A stretch of 6,439 nucleotides of DNA from Chloroflexota bacterium. GTDB lineage: Bacteria; Chloroflexota; Limnocylindria; QHBO01. Positions 1 to 4,989 of the stretch are shown one piece after another. Position numbers and translations under genes: made by a program. The notes under the pieces were generated by a model. That model ran no database searches. It saw only the letters and a program-made list of their open reading frames with translations, and was not told the DNA's origin. The DNA lies in NCBI GenBank assembly GCA_029865285.1, contig JAOUHE010000098.1:1-6439 (forward strand). Reading direction: 5' to 3'. Positions within the stretch are counted from its first letter, which is position 1. Every line of letters starts with the position of its first letter.

Positions 1-96
1 CCAGTTCCGCGCGAGTAGCGTCCATCCGCATTCGGCCAGCCATGCCGCGACGAGAGACTCCGCCGCCAGGCCGCGGAGTCTCCGCGGATCCGACAT
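1..96 (-). CDS. yraN: YraN/UPF0102 family protein, N-terminal part (cut by window edge)
   Basis: Only the first 32 codons are present; the frame is still open at base 1. The translation starts MSDPRRLRGLAAESLVAAWL and continues through AECGWTLLARNW. This fits the N-terminus of UPF0102/YraN proteins, where a G..AE..AA.yL...G..iLaRNWR pattern opens a small endonuclease-like fold of about 120 residues. The family is usually described as predicted nuclease-related, with no firmly established substrate. The ATG at 94-96 is chosen because the family motif begins about eight residues later. An in-frame TTG directly before it (97-99) is a possible alternative start. The ribosome binding site is weak (a G-run ending 6 bases upstream). 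It lies 71 bases after rnhB in the same orientation, and rnhB-yraN adjacency is common in bacteria. The codons carry an unusually strong inverted repeat, listed separately. The catalytic half lies outside the window, so intactness cannot be judged. Confidence 0.82.
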   Translation of the reverse strand, partial: MSDPRRLRGLAAESLVAAWLAECGWTLLARNW

Positions 97-125
97 CAAC
101 CGCCCCCGGACGCAGCGTCCATCCG
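18..125. repeat. Short direct repeat, yraN leader and yraN codons
   Basis: AGCGTCCATCCG occurs at 18-29 inside yraN and again at 114-125 in the rnhB-yraN spacer. Both copies are followed on the plus strand by a CGGCCAGC block (33-40 and 124-131), separated by a few extra bases in the yraN copy, and then by a CATG. The spacing and order suggest an imperfect duplication of a piece of about 22-28 bases, roughly 96 bases apart, rather than two unrelated matches. No further identity is visible on either side. Confidence 0.5.
54..87. repeat. Overlapping perfect inverted repeats in the yraN 5' coding region
   Basis: GAGACTCCGC at 54-63 is the exact reverse complement of GCGGAGTCTC at 73-82, giving a 10-bp stem with a 9-base loop. 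The right arm is also half of a second dyad: CCGCGGAG (71-78) and CTCCGCGG (80-87) are perfect reverse complements around a single central T at 79. The two structures are mutually exclusive. In the yraN mRNA the longer stem begins 14 bases after the A of the ATG, close enough to affect ribosome loading. There is no U-run, so it is not a standard terminator. It may simply reflect GC-rich codons. Confidence 0.7.
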
Positions 126-167
126 GCCAGCATGTCGCCTGCAGCGTACGGAGCGCGTATCACGCGA

Positions 168-935
168 TTACCGCGAGCGTGGCGCGCCGGCGATCGATTC
201 TTCCGGGTCGGGGGTGGAAGCCGGGAAGCTCGAGCCGTCGCTGATGGGCAGGGCGACGACCTCGTCGGACCCCGACATCTTCGGCGGTGCCAGGAGGGCG
301 AGGTCGAGCTGCTGACCGAGGGCGACCGCCTGGATCCGCGCGAAACTGCGGCGATGATGCGGGGTGATGCCGTGATCCTCGATGCCAAGTCGATGGGCAA
401 GCGTGGCGTAGCCCGCGTTGTGCTCCCACGCGTAGTAGGGATGCCGCGCGGAGAGGCGGTCCATCAGCCGATCCCGGACAACCTTCGCGACGATCGATGC
501 CGCGGCGATCGCGTGACAGTAGGCGTCTCCATTTACGATGGCGGTGTACTCACCGACGTGCTGCTCGAAGTCGCGGATGCGAAGCCCGTCGATGAGGACA
601 TGCTCGCGTCGGGTGACACGTTGCACCGCGCGCTGCATCGCGAGCGAGGTGGCGTGGTAGATGTTCAGGCGGTCGATCTCCGTGACGCTCGCCGCACCGA
701 GGCCGACGTGCAGGGCCCTGCGCAGGATCTGTGGGTACAGCCGCTCACGCTGAGCGCGCGAGAGCGTTTTGGAGTCGCGCACCCCGGGGATGCGCCGTGA
801 TCCGGGTGGCATGACCACCGCTGCGGCGAGTACCGGGCCAGAGAGGCAGGCGACGCCCACGGCGTCGCAGCCGACGACGATGCGGCGCCCCTCGCGCCAG
901 TGGGTTCGTTCGATGCGGGTTGTCGGCTCGATCAC
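168..935 (-). CDS. rnhB: RNase HII family protein with altered active-site motif
   Basis: RNase HII cleaves RNA embedded in DNA, including single ribonucleotides, in the cytoplasm. The 255-residue product matches the family along most of its length: DSKTLS (54-59), EIDRLNIYHATSLAM (86-100), LIDG with D116, NGDA with D137, then AIAAASIVAKVVRDRLM (142-158), and NAGYAT...HRRSF (173-198). The first motif is abnormal. Families carry G.DE.GRG.LAGP, but here residues 22-34 read GCDAVGVACLSGP. D24 is kept, the partner Glu is A25, and the GRG that reads the RNA-DNA junction is G27-V28-A29. Three of the four metal-binding carboxylates therefore remain. A tail of about 40 Pro/Ser/acidic residues after 213 exceeds the usual 200-220 length. 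The GTG start at 933-935 is supported by GAGAGGA 7 bases upstream; the stop is TAA. It could be weakly active, inactive, or a clade variant. Family membership is secure, activity is not. Confidence 0.9.
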   Translation of the reverse strand: MIEPTTRIERTHWREGRRIVVGCDAVGVACLSGPVLAAAVVMPPGSRRIPGVRDSKTLSRAQRERLYPQILRRALHVGLGAASVTEIDRLNIYHATSLAMQRAVQRVTRREHVLIDGLRIRDFEQHVGEYTAIVNGDAYCHAIAAASIVAKVVRDRLMDRLSARHPYYAWEHNAGYATLAHRLGIEDHGITPHHRRSFARIQAVALGQQLDLALLAPPKMSGSDEVVALPISDGSSFPASTPDPEESIAGAPRSR

Positions 936-942
936 GAAGGCG

Positions 943-949
943 TCCTCTC
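943..949 (-). promoter_or_regulatory. Shine-Dalgarno site deciding the rnhB GTG start
   Basis: The minus strand reads GAGAGGA here, 7 bases before the GTG at 935. It is one of the best ribosome binding sites in the window and supports the GTG over later in-frame starts. The surrounding rplS-rnhB spacer (936-1006) also has a short GCCCC/GGGGC hairpin just after the rplS stop, without a U-run. I see no convincing promoter in it. Confidence 0.65.
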
Positions 950-1006
950 GGACTGCGTCGGTCGCCGACGATCATGCCACCGGATCAGTGCCCCGAGGGG
1001 CGCTTG

Positions 1007-1357
1007 TCAGCGGCCGGGGCGTCGCTCGCGAAGGGTGGCGGACTTGCCGACGCGGTCGCGGAGGAAGTAGAGCTGAGCTCGTCGGGCAACGCCGTGGCGC
1101 ACGACCTCGATCTTCTCGACCCGGGGCGCGTGCACCATGAAGGTGCGCTCCACGCCGACACCGCTGGCGATGCGACGGACGGTGATCTGGCGGTTGATCC
1201 CGCCTCCGCGCAGGCGCATCACCGTGCCTTCGAACACCTGGATGCGCTCGCGATTGCCCTCCACGACCTTGACGCTGACGCGAACGGTGTCGCCAGAGGC
1301 AATCTCCGGGACATCGGTGCGCATCTGTTCGCGTTCGATCTCGCTGATGACGTTCAT
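1007..1357 (-). CDS. rplS: Ribosomal protein L19 (bL19)
   Basis: bL19 is a structural protein of the 50S subunit near the subunit interface. The 116-residue product has the full family pattern: MNVISEIEREQMR at the N-terminus, PEIASGDTVRVSVKVVEG (17-34), RIQVFEGTVMRLRGGG (38-53), ITVRRIASGVGVERTF (57-72), and RRAQLYFLRDRVGKSATLRE near the end. The frame is open up to an ATG at 1444, but those 29 extra residues resemble nothing in L19. I therefore place the start at the ATG at 1355-1357, which matches the family N-terminus and has GAGG (1367-1370) 9 bases upstream. Length is normal (about 115). It follows trmD, as in many bacteria, but with a 158-base gap holding its own promoter and a structured leader, both listed separately. 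That arrangement suits a protein needed in far larger amounts than RimM and TrmD. Downstream, rnhB follows directly; the signal peptidase gene often found at that place is absent. Confidence 0.96.
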   Translation of the reverse strand: MNVISEIEREQMRTDVPEIASGDTVRVSVKVVEGNRERIQVFEGTVMRLRGGGINRQITVRRIASGVGVERTFMVHAPRVEKIEVVRHGVARRAQLYFLRDRVGKSATLRERRPGR

Positions 1358-1473
1358 GATGGAAGGCCTCGTGATCGCGGCGTGCGCCGCAGTCTTGCAT
1401 TCAGTCTGGTGTCCCGCCGGCCGGTGCATGAAGGCCGCGAACACGAATGACGCGACCGTCTCGCGGTCGCGGT
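1358..1473 (-). promoter_or_regulatory. Structured 5' leader of rplS mRNA (candidate)
   Basis: If transcription starts about 7 bases past the -10 at 1480-1485, the mRNA has a leader of about 115 bases. Its 5' end is a perfect 8-bp hairpin: CGCGACCG and CGGTCGCG (1451-1458 and 1464-1471) around a 5-base loop. A second compact hairpin, GCGGC-GCAC-GCCGC, lies at 1377-1390, just before the Shine-Dalgarno. The Shine-Dalgarno block GAGGCC (1365-1370) could also pair with GGCCUU (1432-1437 region), giving a possible closed state. Known L19 leaders exist in other phyla, and autoregulation is plausible, but I cannot show similarity to any described class. An alternative is that the 5' hairpin only stabilises the mRNA. 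Confidence 0.45.
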
Positions 1474-1479
1474 GGGCGG

Positions 1480-1509
1480 AGTATACCAGCGCTGATTACG
1501 GAGCGGCAA
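1480..1509 (-). promoter_or_regulatory. Extended -10 sigma-70-type promoter for rplS
   Basis: On the minus strand TTGCCG (1504-1509, four of six to TTGACA) is followed after 18 bases by TATACT (1480-1485, five of six to TATAAT). The bases TGG immediately before the -10 form an extended TGn element. The site lies wholly in the trmD-rplS spacer, just past the trmD stop, and points at rplS. It stands out in sequence this rich in G and C. No terminator separates trmD from it, so read-through from the upstream operon would add to it. Confidence 0.6.
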
Positions 1510-1515
1510 GGCGCC

Positions 1516-2280
1516 TCAGGAGTCCGAATCCCCTTCCTCCGGCGCCATCAGCCGCGCGATCTCGGAGCGGTCGTCATCAGTCAGATCAGCGTCGACCAGC
1601 AGGTCGGGCCGACGCCGCAGCGTTCGGCGCAGCGCCTCACGGCGCCGCCAACGCGCCACCTCGCCGTGATGACCCGACAGCAGAACCGGGGGCACGGCAA
1701 GACCCATGAAGGTCTCCGGCCGGGTGTACTGCGGGCCCTCGAGCAGGCCGTCGGCAAAGGAGTCGGACTCGTGGGACTCTGCCTCGATGACTCCGGGGAC
1801 GAGCCGCACGACGGCGTCGATGAGGACCAGCGCCGGAAGCTCCCCGCCGGTCAGCACGTAGTCGCCGATGCTGACCTCGCGGTCAACCAGGGACCGCACG
1901 CGCTCGTCGATCCCCTCGTACCGCCCGCACACCAGGGCGAGGCGACCGCTCGACGCCAGGTCGCGAGCGAGCGGATCAGTGAGGCGCTCGCCGGCCGGGT
2001 CCAGCAGCACGACCTGCGCACCTGCCTGCCGCAGCGGCTCGATCGCAGCATGAAGCGGTTCCGGACGCATGATCATCCCCGCTCCCCCGCCGTAGGGGTA
2101 GTCGTCGACGCTGCGGTGACGACCAAGGCCATGCTCCCGCAGGTCATGGAGCGTCACGTCCACGATCCCCCGTTCGAGGGCGCGCCCGATCACCGAGGTG
2201 CGGAGCGGTACATCGAACAGCTCGGGGAAGAGCGTCACCACGTCGATTCGCAGCCAGGCAGCTTCGCGCGGCCCCGACAT
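1516..2280 (-). CDS. trmD: tRNA (guanine-N1)-methyltransferase
   Basis: TrmD uses S-adenosylmethionine to make m1G37 next to the anticodon of tRNAs reading CNN and some GGN codons, which prevents frameshifting. It is a homodimeric trefoil-knot (SPOUT) enzyme and usually essential. The 254-residue length is typical. Signature segments are all present: RIDVVTLFPELF (11-22), RSVDDYPYGGGAGMIM (56-71), the cofactor-loop CGRYEGIDERV (118-128), the knot segment SIGDYVLTGGELPAL (137-151), and DSFADGLLEGPQYTRPETF (172-190) with the conserved catalytic Asp region and tRNA-binding loop. The C-terminal helical domain ends in a short acidic tail. The ATG is 3 bases after the rimM stop, and GAAGAGGTG inside the rimM end (2290-2298) serves as ribosome binding site, so coupling with rimM is likely. 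About ten residues precede the usual first strand, so an MRIDVV-like start is the norm elsewhere, but no better start codon is visible. Confidence 0.96.
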   Translation of the reverse strand: MSGPREAAWLRIDVVTLFPELFDVPLRTSVIGRALERGIVDVTLHDLREHGLGRHRSVDDYPYGGGAGMIMRPEPLHAAIEPLRQAGAQVVLLDPAGERLTDPLARDLASSGRLALVCGRYEGIDERVRSLVDREVSIGDYVLTGGELPALVLIDAVVRLVPGVIEAESHESDSFADGLLEGPQYTRPETFMGLAVPPVLLSGHHGEVARWRRREALRRTLRRRPDLLVDADLTDDDRSEIARLMAPEEGDSDS

Positions 2281-2283
2281 CGG

Positions 2284-2748
2284 TCAGCGCACCTCTTCGG
2301 GCTGGTAGTTGACCAGCATCGTGCCAGCCTCCAGGTCGATCGACTTCACGACATCGCGCAGCGCGGGAATGAGCGTCTCGCCGCCTGCCCCCTCCACGCG
2401 GTAGACCTCGTTCTCGCCAGCACGGAACACCTCGACCAACTCGCCGAGGAGCCCAGCCGATGCATCGGTCACCGACAGCCCCACCAGCTGGTGCCAGTAG
2501 TAGCTCCCGGCGGGGAGCGCCTGCGCCGCCGCCTCGAGGTAGCGACCGAGCACGGACTCAGCCGCGGACCGATCGGTGATGCCATCGAGGAAGAAGACCG
2601 GCGCGCGCCCGCCCCACTCGATCGTTCGCAATGCGCGCGGCTCGCTTTCGCCCTCCACCCAGAGCATGACGCCGGGCTCGAGGCGCTCGGGAAAGTCGGT
2701 CAGCAGCTCGACGCGCAGGCCACCACCAAGGCCCTTTGCCCCCAGCAC
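2284..2748 (-). CDS. rimM: Ribosome maturation factor RimM
   Basis: RimM assists late 30S assembly, binding S19 and the 16S rRNA head region. The order is a short N-terminal RimM barrel (LGAKGLGGGLRVELLTDFPERL, residues 2-23 of the GTG form) then a PRC-barrel: SYYWHQLVGLSV (82-93) and LIPALRDVVKSIDLEAGTML (126-145). From the GTG at 2746-2748 the protein has 154 residues, somewhat short. In-frame codons immediately upstream spell TDRLAVAR, and RimM proteins normally open with a strand like (L/I)(V/A)VG(R/K)(V/I) directly before GAhGLrG. So the true N-terminus almost certainly includes 2749-2766. No ATG, GTG or TTG occurs in that frame before an in-frame stop at 2821-2823. I give the only canonical start and describe the alternative separately. 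The stop TGA is 3 bases before trmD. Function is secure; the start is not. Confidence 0.9.
   Translation of the reverse strand: MLGAKGLGGGLRVELLTDFPERLEPGVMLWVEGESEPRALRTIEWGGRAPVFFLDGITDRSAAESVLGRYLEAAAQALPAGSYYWHQLVGLSVTDASAGLLGELVEVFRAGENEVYRVEGAGGETLIPALRDVVKSIDLEAGTMLVNYQPEEVR
2290..2298 (-). promoter_or_regulatory. Shine-Dalgarno site for trmD inside the rimM 3' end
   Basis: The minus strand reads GAAGAGGTG here, ending 9 bases before the trmD ATG at 2280. It lies within the last rimM codons (Glu-Glu-Val-Arg), so rimM and trmD translation are probably linked. Confidence 0.6.
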
Positions 2749-2775
2749 GCGGGCGACCGCGAGGCGATCAGTCGT
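2749..2775 (-). other. Probable missing N-terminus of RimM with non-canonical start (ACG) or frameshift
   Basis: Reading the rimM frame upstream of its GTG gives ACG-ACT-GAT-CGC-CTC-GCG-GTC-GCC-CGC, i.e. (M)TDRLAVAR followed by VLGAKGLGG. This restores the conserved first strand and gives a normal length of 163 residues. The ACG at 2773-2775 overlaps the khpA stop (ACGACTGA). GGAG at 2786-2789 sits 10 bases upstream, formed partly by a TTG Leu codon that is rare in GC-rich genes. A +1 shift at the khpA GAC-TGA would reach the same frame and fuse khpA to rimM. A sequencing or assembly base change (ACG for ATG or GTG) is the simplest alternative. Confidence 0.5.
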
Positions 2776-3004
2776 CGCCGACGATCTCCAACTCGACGTG
2801 GCGTCCGTCGCGGGTGCCCATCACGCGCAGCAGGCTGCGTATGGCGTTGGCGATCCGCCCGTCGCGACCGATCACGCGGCCCATGTCCCCCTCGGCAACC
2901 TTGAGCGTGAGAGCGACCTCCTCGGGCCTCTCCTCCACGTCGATCTCGACCCCGTCGGGGTTATCGACGAGGTTGCGTGCCACGTAGTCGAGAAACTCCT
3001 TCAT
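2768..3004 (-). CDS. khpA: KH-domain RNA-binding protein KhpA
   Basis: KhpA is a small cytoplasmic RNA-binding protein. In Gram-positive bacteria it works with KhpB/Jag and affects cell elongation and small-RNA or mRNA regulation. The 78 residues are a single type II KH domain, the full family length. It starts MKEFLDYVARNLVDNPDGVE; VALTLKVAEGDMGRVIGRDG contains the GxxG loop GRDG (46-49), and AIRSLLRVMGTRDGRHVELE follows. The start ATG overlaps the rpsP stop as ATGA (3001-3004), the classic sign of translational coupling. AAGG 7 bases upstream is only a modest ribosome binding site. Its TGA stop overlaps the region where rimM translation must begin. KH genes at this position, between rpsP and rimM, are the rule in Firmicutes, Actinobacteria and Chloroflexi, and absent from E. 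coli. No odd composition. Confidence 0.95.
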   Translation of the reverse strand: MKEFLDYVARNLVDNPDGVEIDVEERPEEVALTLKVAEGDMGRVIGRDGRIANAIRSLLRVMGTRDGRHVELEIVGDD

Positions 3005-3348
3005 TCGGCTGCCTTCGCGGTGGCACTCGCCGGCTTACGGGCGCGCGGGCGCTTCGGGGGGGCGGGTGCCGCCTCGGTAGCCCCCGCGGCGTCCGCGGGC
3101 GCCGCGGGGGCAGCGGACGCCAGCTTGATCAACTTGGCGACCGTGTCGGACGGGCGGGCGCCGCGCGAAACCCAGTCGGCGTACCTGGTGGTATCGATCC
3201 GAACCGTGGCCGGTTCGGTCAGCGGATCGTAGAAGCCCAGGATCTCCAGGGCACGCCCGTCGCGCGGGCGGCGGCTGTCGATGGCCACCACGCGATAACT
3301 GGGGCGCTTGGTGGCTCCCACGCGCGAGAGCCGAATGCGTACTGCCAA
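3001..3348 (-). CDS. rpsP: Ribosomal protein S16 (bS16)
   Basis: bS16 binds 16S rRNA early in 30S assembly. The core matches the family closely: MAVRIRLSRVGATKRPSYRV (1-20), VAIDSRRPRDGRALEILGFYDP (21-42), then the strand before the variable region and RGARPSDTVAKLIKLA (62-77). After residue 78 comes a low-complexity tail of about 37 residues rich in Ala, Pro, Lys and Arg, which several high-GC phyla carry and which may touch RNA. The start is TTG at 3346-3348: it gives the exact family N-terminus, an ATG further upstream is out of frame, and AGAGAGG (3359-3365) lies 10 bases before it. The 84-base spacer from the DUF3352 gene shows no clear terminator or promoter, so transcription from the ffh side probably continues. 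The end overlaps khpA by four bases. The tail codons contain a perfect 12-bp inverted repeat, listed separately. Confidence 0.97.
   Translation of the reverse strand: MAVRIRLSRVGATKRPSYRVVAIDSRRPRDGRALEILGFYDPLTEPATVRIDTTRYADWVSRGARPSDTVAKLIKLASAAPAAPADAAGATEAAPAPPKRPRARKPASATAKAAE
3080..3111. repeat. Perfect 12-bp GC inverted repeat in the 3' end of rpsP
   Basis: GCCCCCGCGGCG (3080-3091) and CGCCGCGGGGGC (3100-3111) are exact reverse complements around an 8-base loop. All 12 pairs are G-C. It falls in the codons for the Ala/Pro/Gly tail of S16, about 80 bases before khpA begins. No U-run follows on the minus strand, so it is not a standard intrinsic terminator. It could slow polymerase or ribosomes, or protect the rpsP mRNA 3' end. 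Alanine-rich GC coding alone makes such repeats easier to form. Confidence 0.75.
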
Positions 3349-3358
3349 GTGTTGTCTA

Positions 3359-3365
3359 CCTCTCT
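3359..3365 (-). promoter_or_regulatory. Shine-Dalgarno site deciding the rpsP TTG start
   Basis: The minus strand reads AGAGAGG, 10 bases before the TTG at 3348. No in-frame ATG or GTG gives the conserved MAVRIRL start of S16, so this site with TTG is the only reasonable initiation point. Confidence 0.6.
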
Positions 3366-3432
3366 CATGTTTGCAGCGACCGATCCTGCCGGGCCGGTTG
3401 CTGAATGCGTCTGGCGGTGGCGCGGGCCGCCC

Positions 3433-4977
3433 TCACTTCACGGTGAGGACGGCGTTGATCTCAAGGTGATTGTCGCGGGCGGGGGCGCTCAGGGCAAATG
3501 CGCCAACCTGCAGAAGGATACCCCGGGTCTCCTCATCGAATTGCAGCATCTCGCCGAGGGCGTCGATGCTGCCGGCCACGTCGACCCAGACCTCGTGCCC
3601 GCTCCGCGCGCCCACCAGGTCGAACGCATCCCGATATCCGTCGGTCCCCGCAAGCGTCTCGCCACGGGCGTGCGCGCGGAGAACGGCAATGACCGCGTCG
3701 CGCTCGAAGGCAGCGACCACCACTCCGTCGGCGAGCGCATAGGCGACCTGGCCGATCTCGGGCACCACGATACTGGTCACCTCGTGGCCCCCAAACATGC
3801 TCATGGTGACCCGAGAGCCGCGATCCCTGAGCGCATCCCGCATCCGGCCGAGTGACTCGGATACGGCCCCTGGATCGCTCGGTCGGAGCAGCAACTGCAC
3901 CATCGACTGTCCGCCTCCATCCTCCAGCACGATGCCGGCCTCACGGTCGAAGAGGGGCAGCAGGTCGCGGTCGACGTTGATGCCGAGGCCGATGGCGGCC
4001 AGCGCGCGAAGCTGGTTGAGCGCCTCGGCGGCGTCCTGCATGGCGGTGGTGCCACGTATCTGCTGCTCGAGCGCCGTCATGGTCTGCTGGAGACCGAAGA
4101 GGATCGCTTCTGCTTGCGCGTTGTCAGGCATCCATTCGGCCAGGCTCGACGATTCCCTGGCGAGCGCGAACGCCTCGCCCGCTTCAGGCACCGACCCGGC
4201 AAACGGCACTTCGCCGACCAGGCGCACGCCGGCCGCCTCCGCCACCAGCGCCACCGCGATCGTCGTGTACCCACCCACCTGGTCCATTCCGCCCGCCCCC
4301 ACCAGCGAGCGCAGATCCAAATAGATCGAGCCGAGGTGGTCGGCGGGAACTCGACGGAGTGCCCCGGCGAATTCGGCCGAATCGGCCAGCGATGGGGCGG
4401 CGCCGGTCTCGGCGTCAATGGCTGATCGCACCCCCGAGGCGCTGCTTCCGACGAGCAGGAGGTCGTCGAGAAGTCCGTAGCTGACCGATGCGCCAACCTT
4501 CACCGACACCCCCCGGTATGTCTCCGGAGCAAACGTGATGCCGTCTCGGGTCATGATCCGGTCGATTGCCGCCGATGCCCCCGGCTCCGCCACGGCGGCC
4601 AGCAGCAGCATCTGCGGCCCGCCGTCTGAGGCCTCTCCGGGGCTGATTGCCAGCGCCACCTGGTCGCCGAGCCACGGCCGAAGATCGGCCGCATAGTCGA
4701 TCCCCGTCTGCCCGATCAGACGCTGGGCAACGTCGTGAATCTTCTCCTCCAGCGTTGCCGGATCGGCGAATCCGGGCAGCCGACCGATGAGTCCGTACAG
4801 GTTCATCCGCTGACCGGCCGATGGCTCGAGGTAGATGTTCAGATAGACGGCAGCGTCGGCGGGCACGGCACGGGCAGCCCGGTCTGCCGACGCCGAGAAG
4901 ATGAGCAGGTATGCGGCGAGAACGACGATTCCAGCAGTGGAGAGGAGTCCCGTGACGCCGATGACGAGGCGCTTCAT
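3433..4977 (-). CDS. DUF3352-type membrane-anchored protein, function unknown
   Basis: I recognise this as resembling DUF3352 proteins, whose function is not established. The 514-residue product begins with a positive patch (MKR) and one hydrophobic segment (about 4-29) ending SASA, a signal peptide or membrane anchor without a lipobox Cys. So the rest is probably outside the membrane. The mature part opens with VPADAAVYLNIYLEPSAGQ (38-56) and has RPWLGDQVALAISP (100-113), both typical of the family. The protein appears to be two copies of one module, roughly 38-225 and 283-472. In each, a PWLGDQ/PLFDRE segment, a LLLAAVAEPG/LLLRPSDPG strand, a G.SVKV/GHEVTSIV strand, a VGSSASGVRSAID/AAFERDAVIAVLR helix and a D.AEFAGAL/DGYRDAFDL segment recur in order. 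No catalytic motif is visible. The ATG is 12 bases after the ffh stop, so it is probably in the ffh transcript, though no good ribosome binding site precedes it. Confidence 0.72.
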   Translation of the reverse strand: MKRLVIGVTGLLSTAGIVVLAAYLLIFSASADRAARAVPADAAVYLNIYLEPSAGQRMNLYGLIGRLPGFADPATLEEKIHDVAQRLIGQTGIDYAADLRPWLGDQVALAISPGEASDGGPQMLLLAAVAEPGASAAIDRIMTRDGITFAPETYRGVSVKVGASVSYGLLDDLLLVGSSASGVRSAIDAETGAAPSLADSAEFAGALRRVPADHLGSIYLDLRSLVGAGGMDQVGGYTTIAVALVAEAAGVRLVGEVPFAGSVPEAGEAFALARESSSLAEWMPDNAQAEAILFGLQQTMTALEQQIRGTTAMQDAAEALNQLRALAAIGLGINVDRDLLPLFDREAGIVLEDGGGQSMVQLLLRPSDPGAVSESLGRMRDALRDRGSRVTMSMFGGHEVTSIVVPEIGQVAYALADGVVVAAFERDAVIAVLRAHARGETLAGTDGYRDAFDLVGARSGHEVWVDVAGSIDALGEMLQFDEETRGILLQVGAFALSAPARDNHLEINAVLTVK

Positions 4978-4989
4978 GGCTTGATCGGG

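Noticed and set aside
42..800. 252-codon open frame on the plus strand opposite rnhB
   Set aside because: It is a shadow of rnhB and crosses yraN codons; no family resemblance. The altered RNase HII motif made me check it, but the minus-strand frame carries the conserved residues.
1358..1444. N-terminal extension of L19 by 29 residues to the ATG at 1444
   Set aside because: The extra residues do not resemble L19, the internal ATG gives the family N-terminus with a Shine-Dalgarno, and the extension overlaps the structured leader.
1451..1471. The 8-bp hairpin as an intrinsic terminator of trmD
   Set aside because: No U-run follows it on the minus strand, and it lies downstream of the predicted rplS transcription start, so a leader element fits better.
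1447..2904. 485-codon open frame on the plus strand opposite trmD, rimM and part of khpA
   Set aside because: It spans three well-identified genes on the other strand and shows no domain or ribosome binding site of its own.
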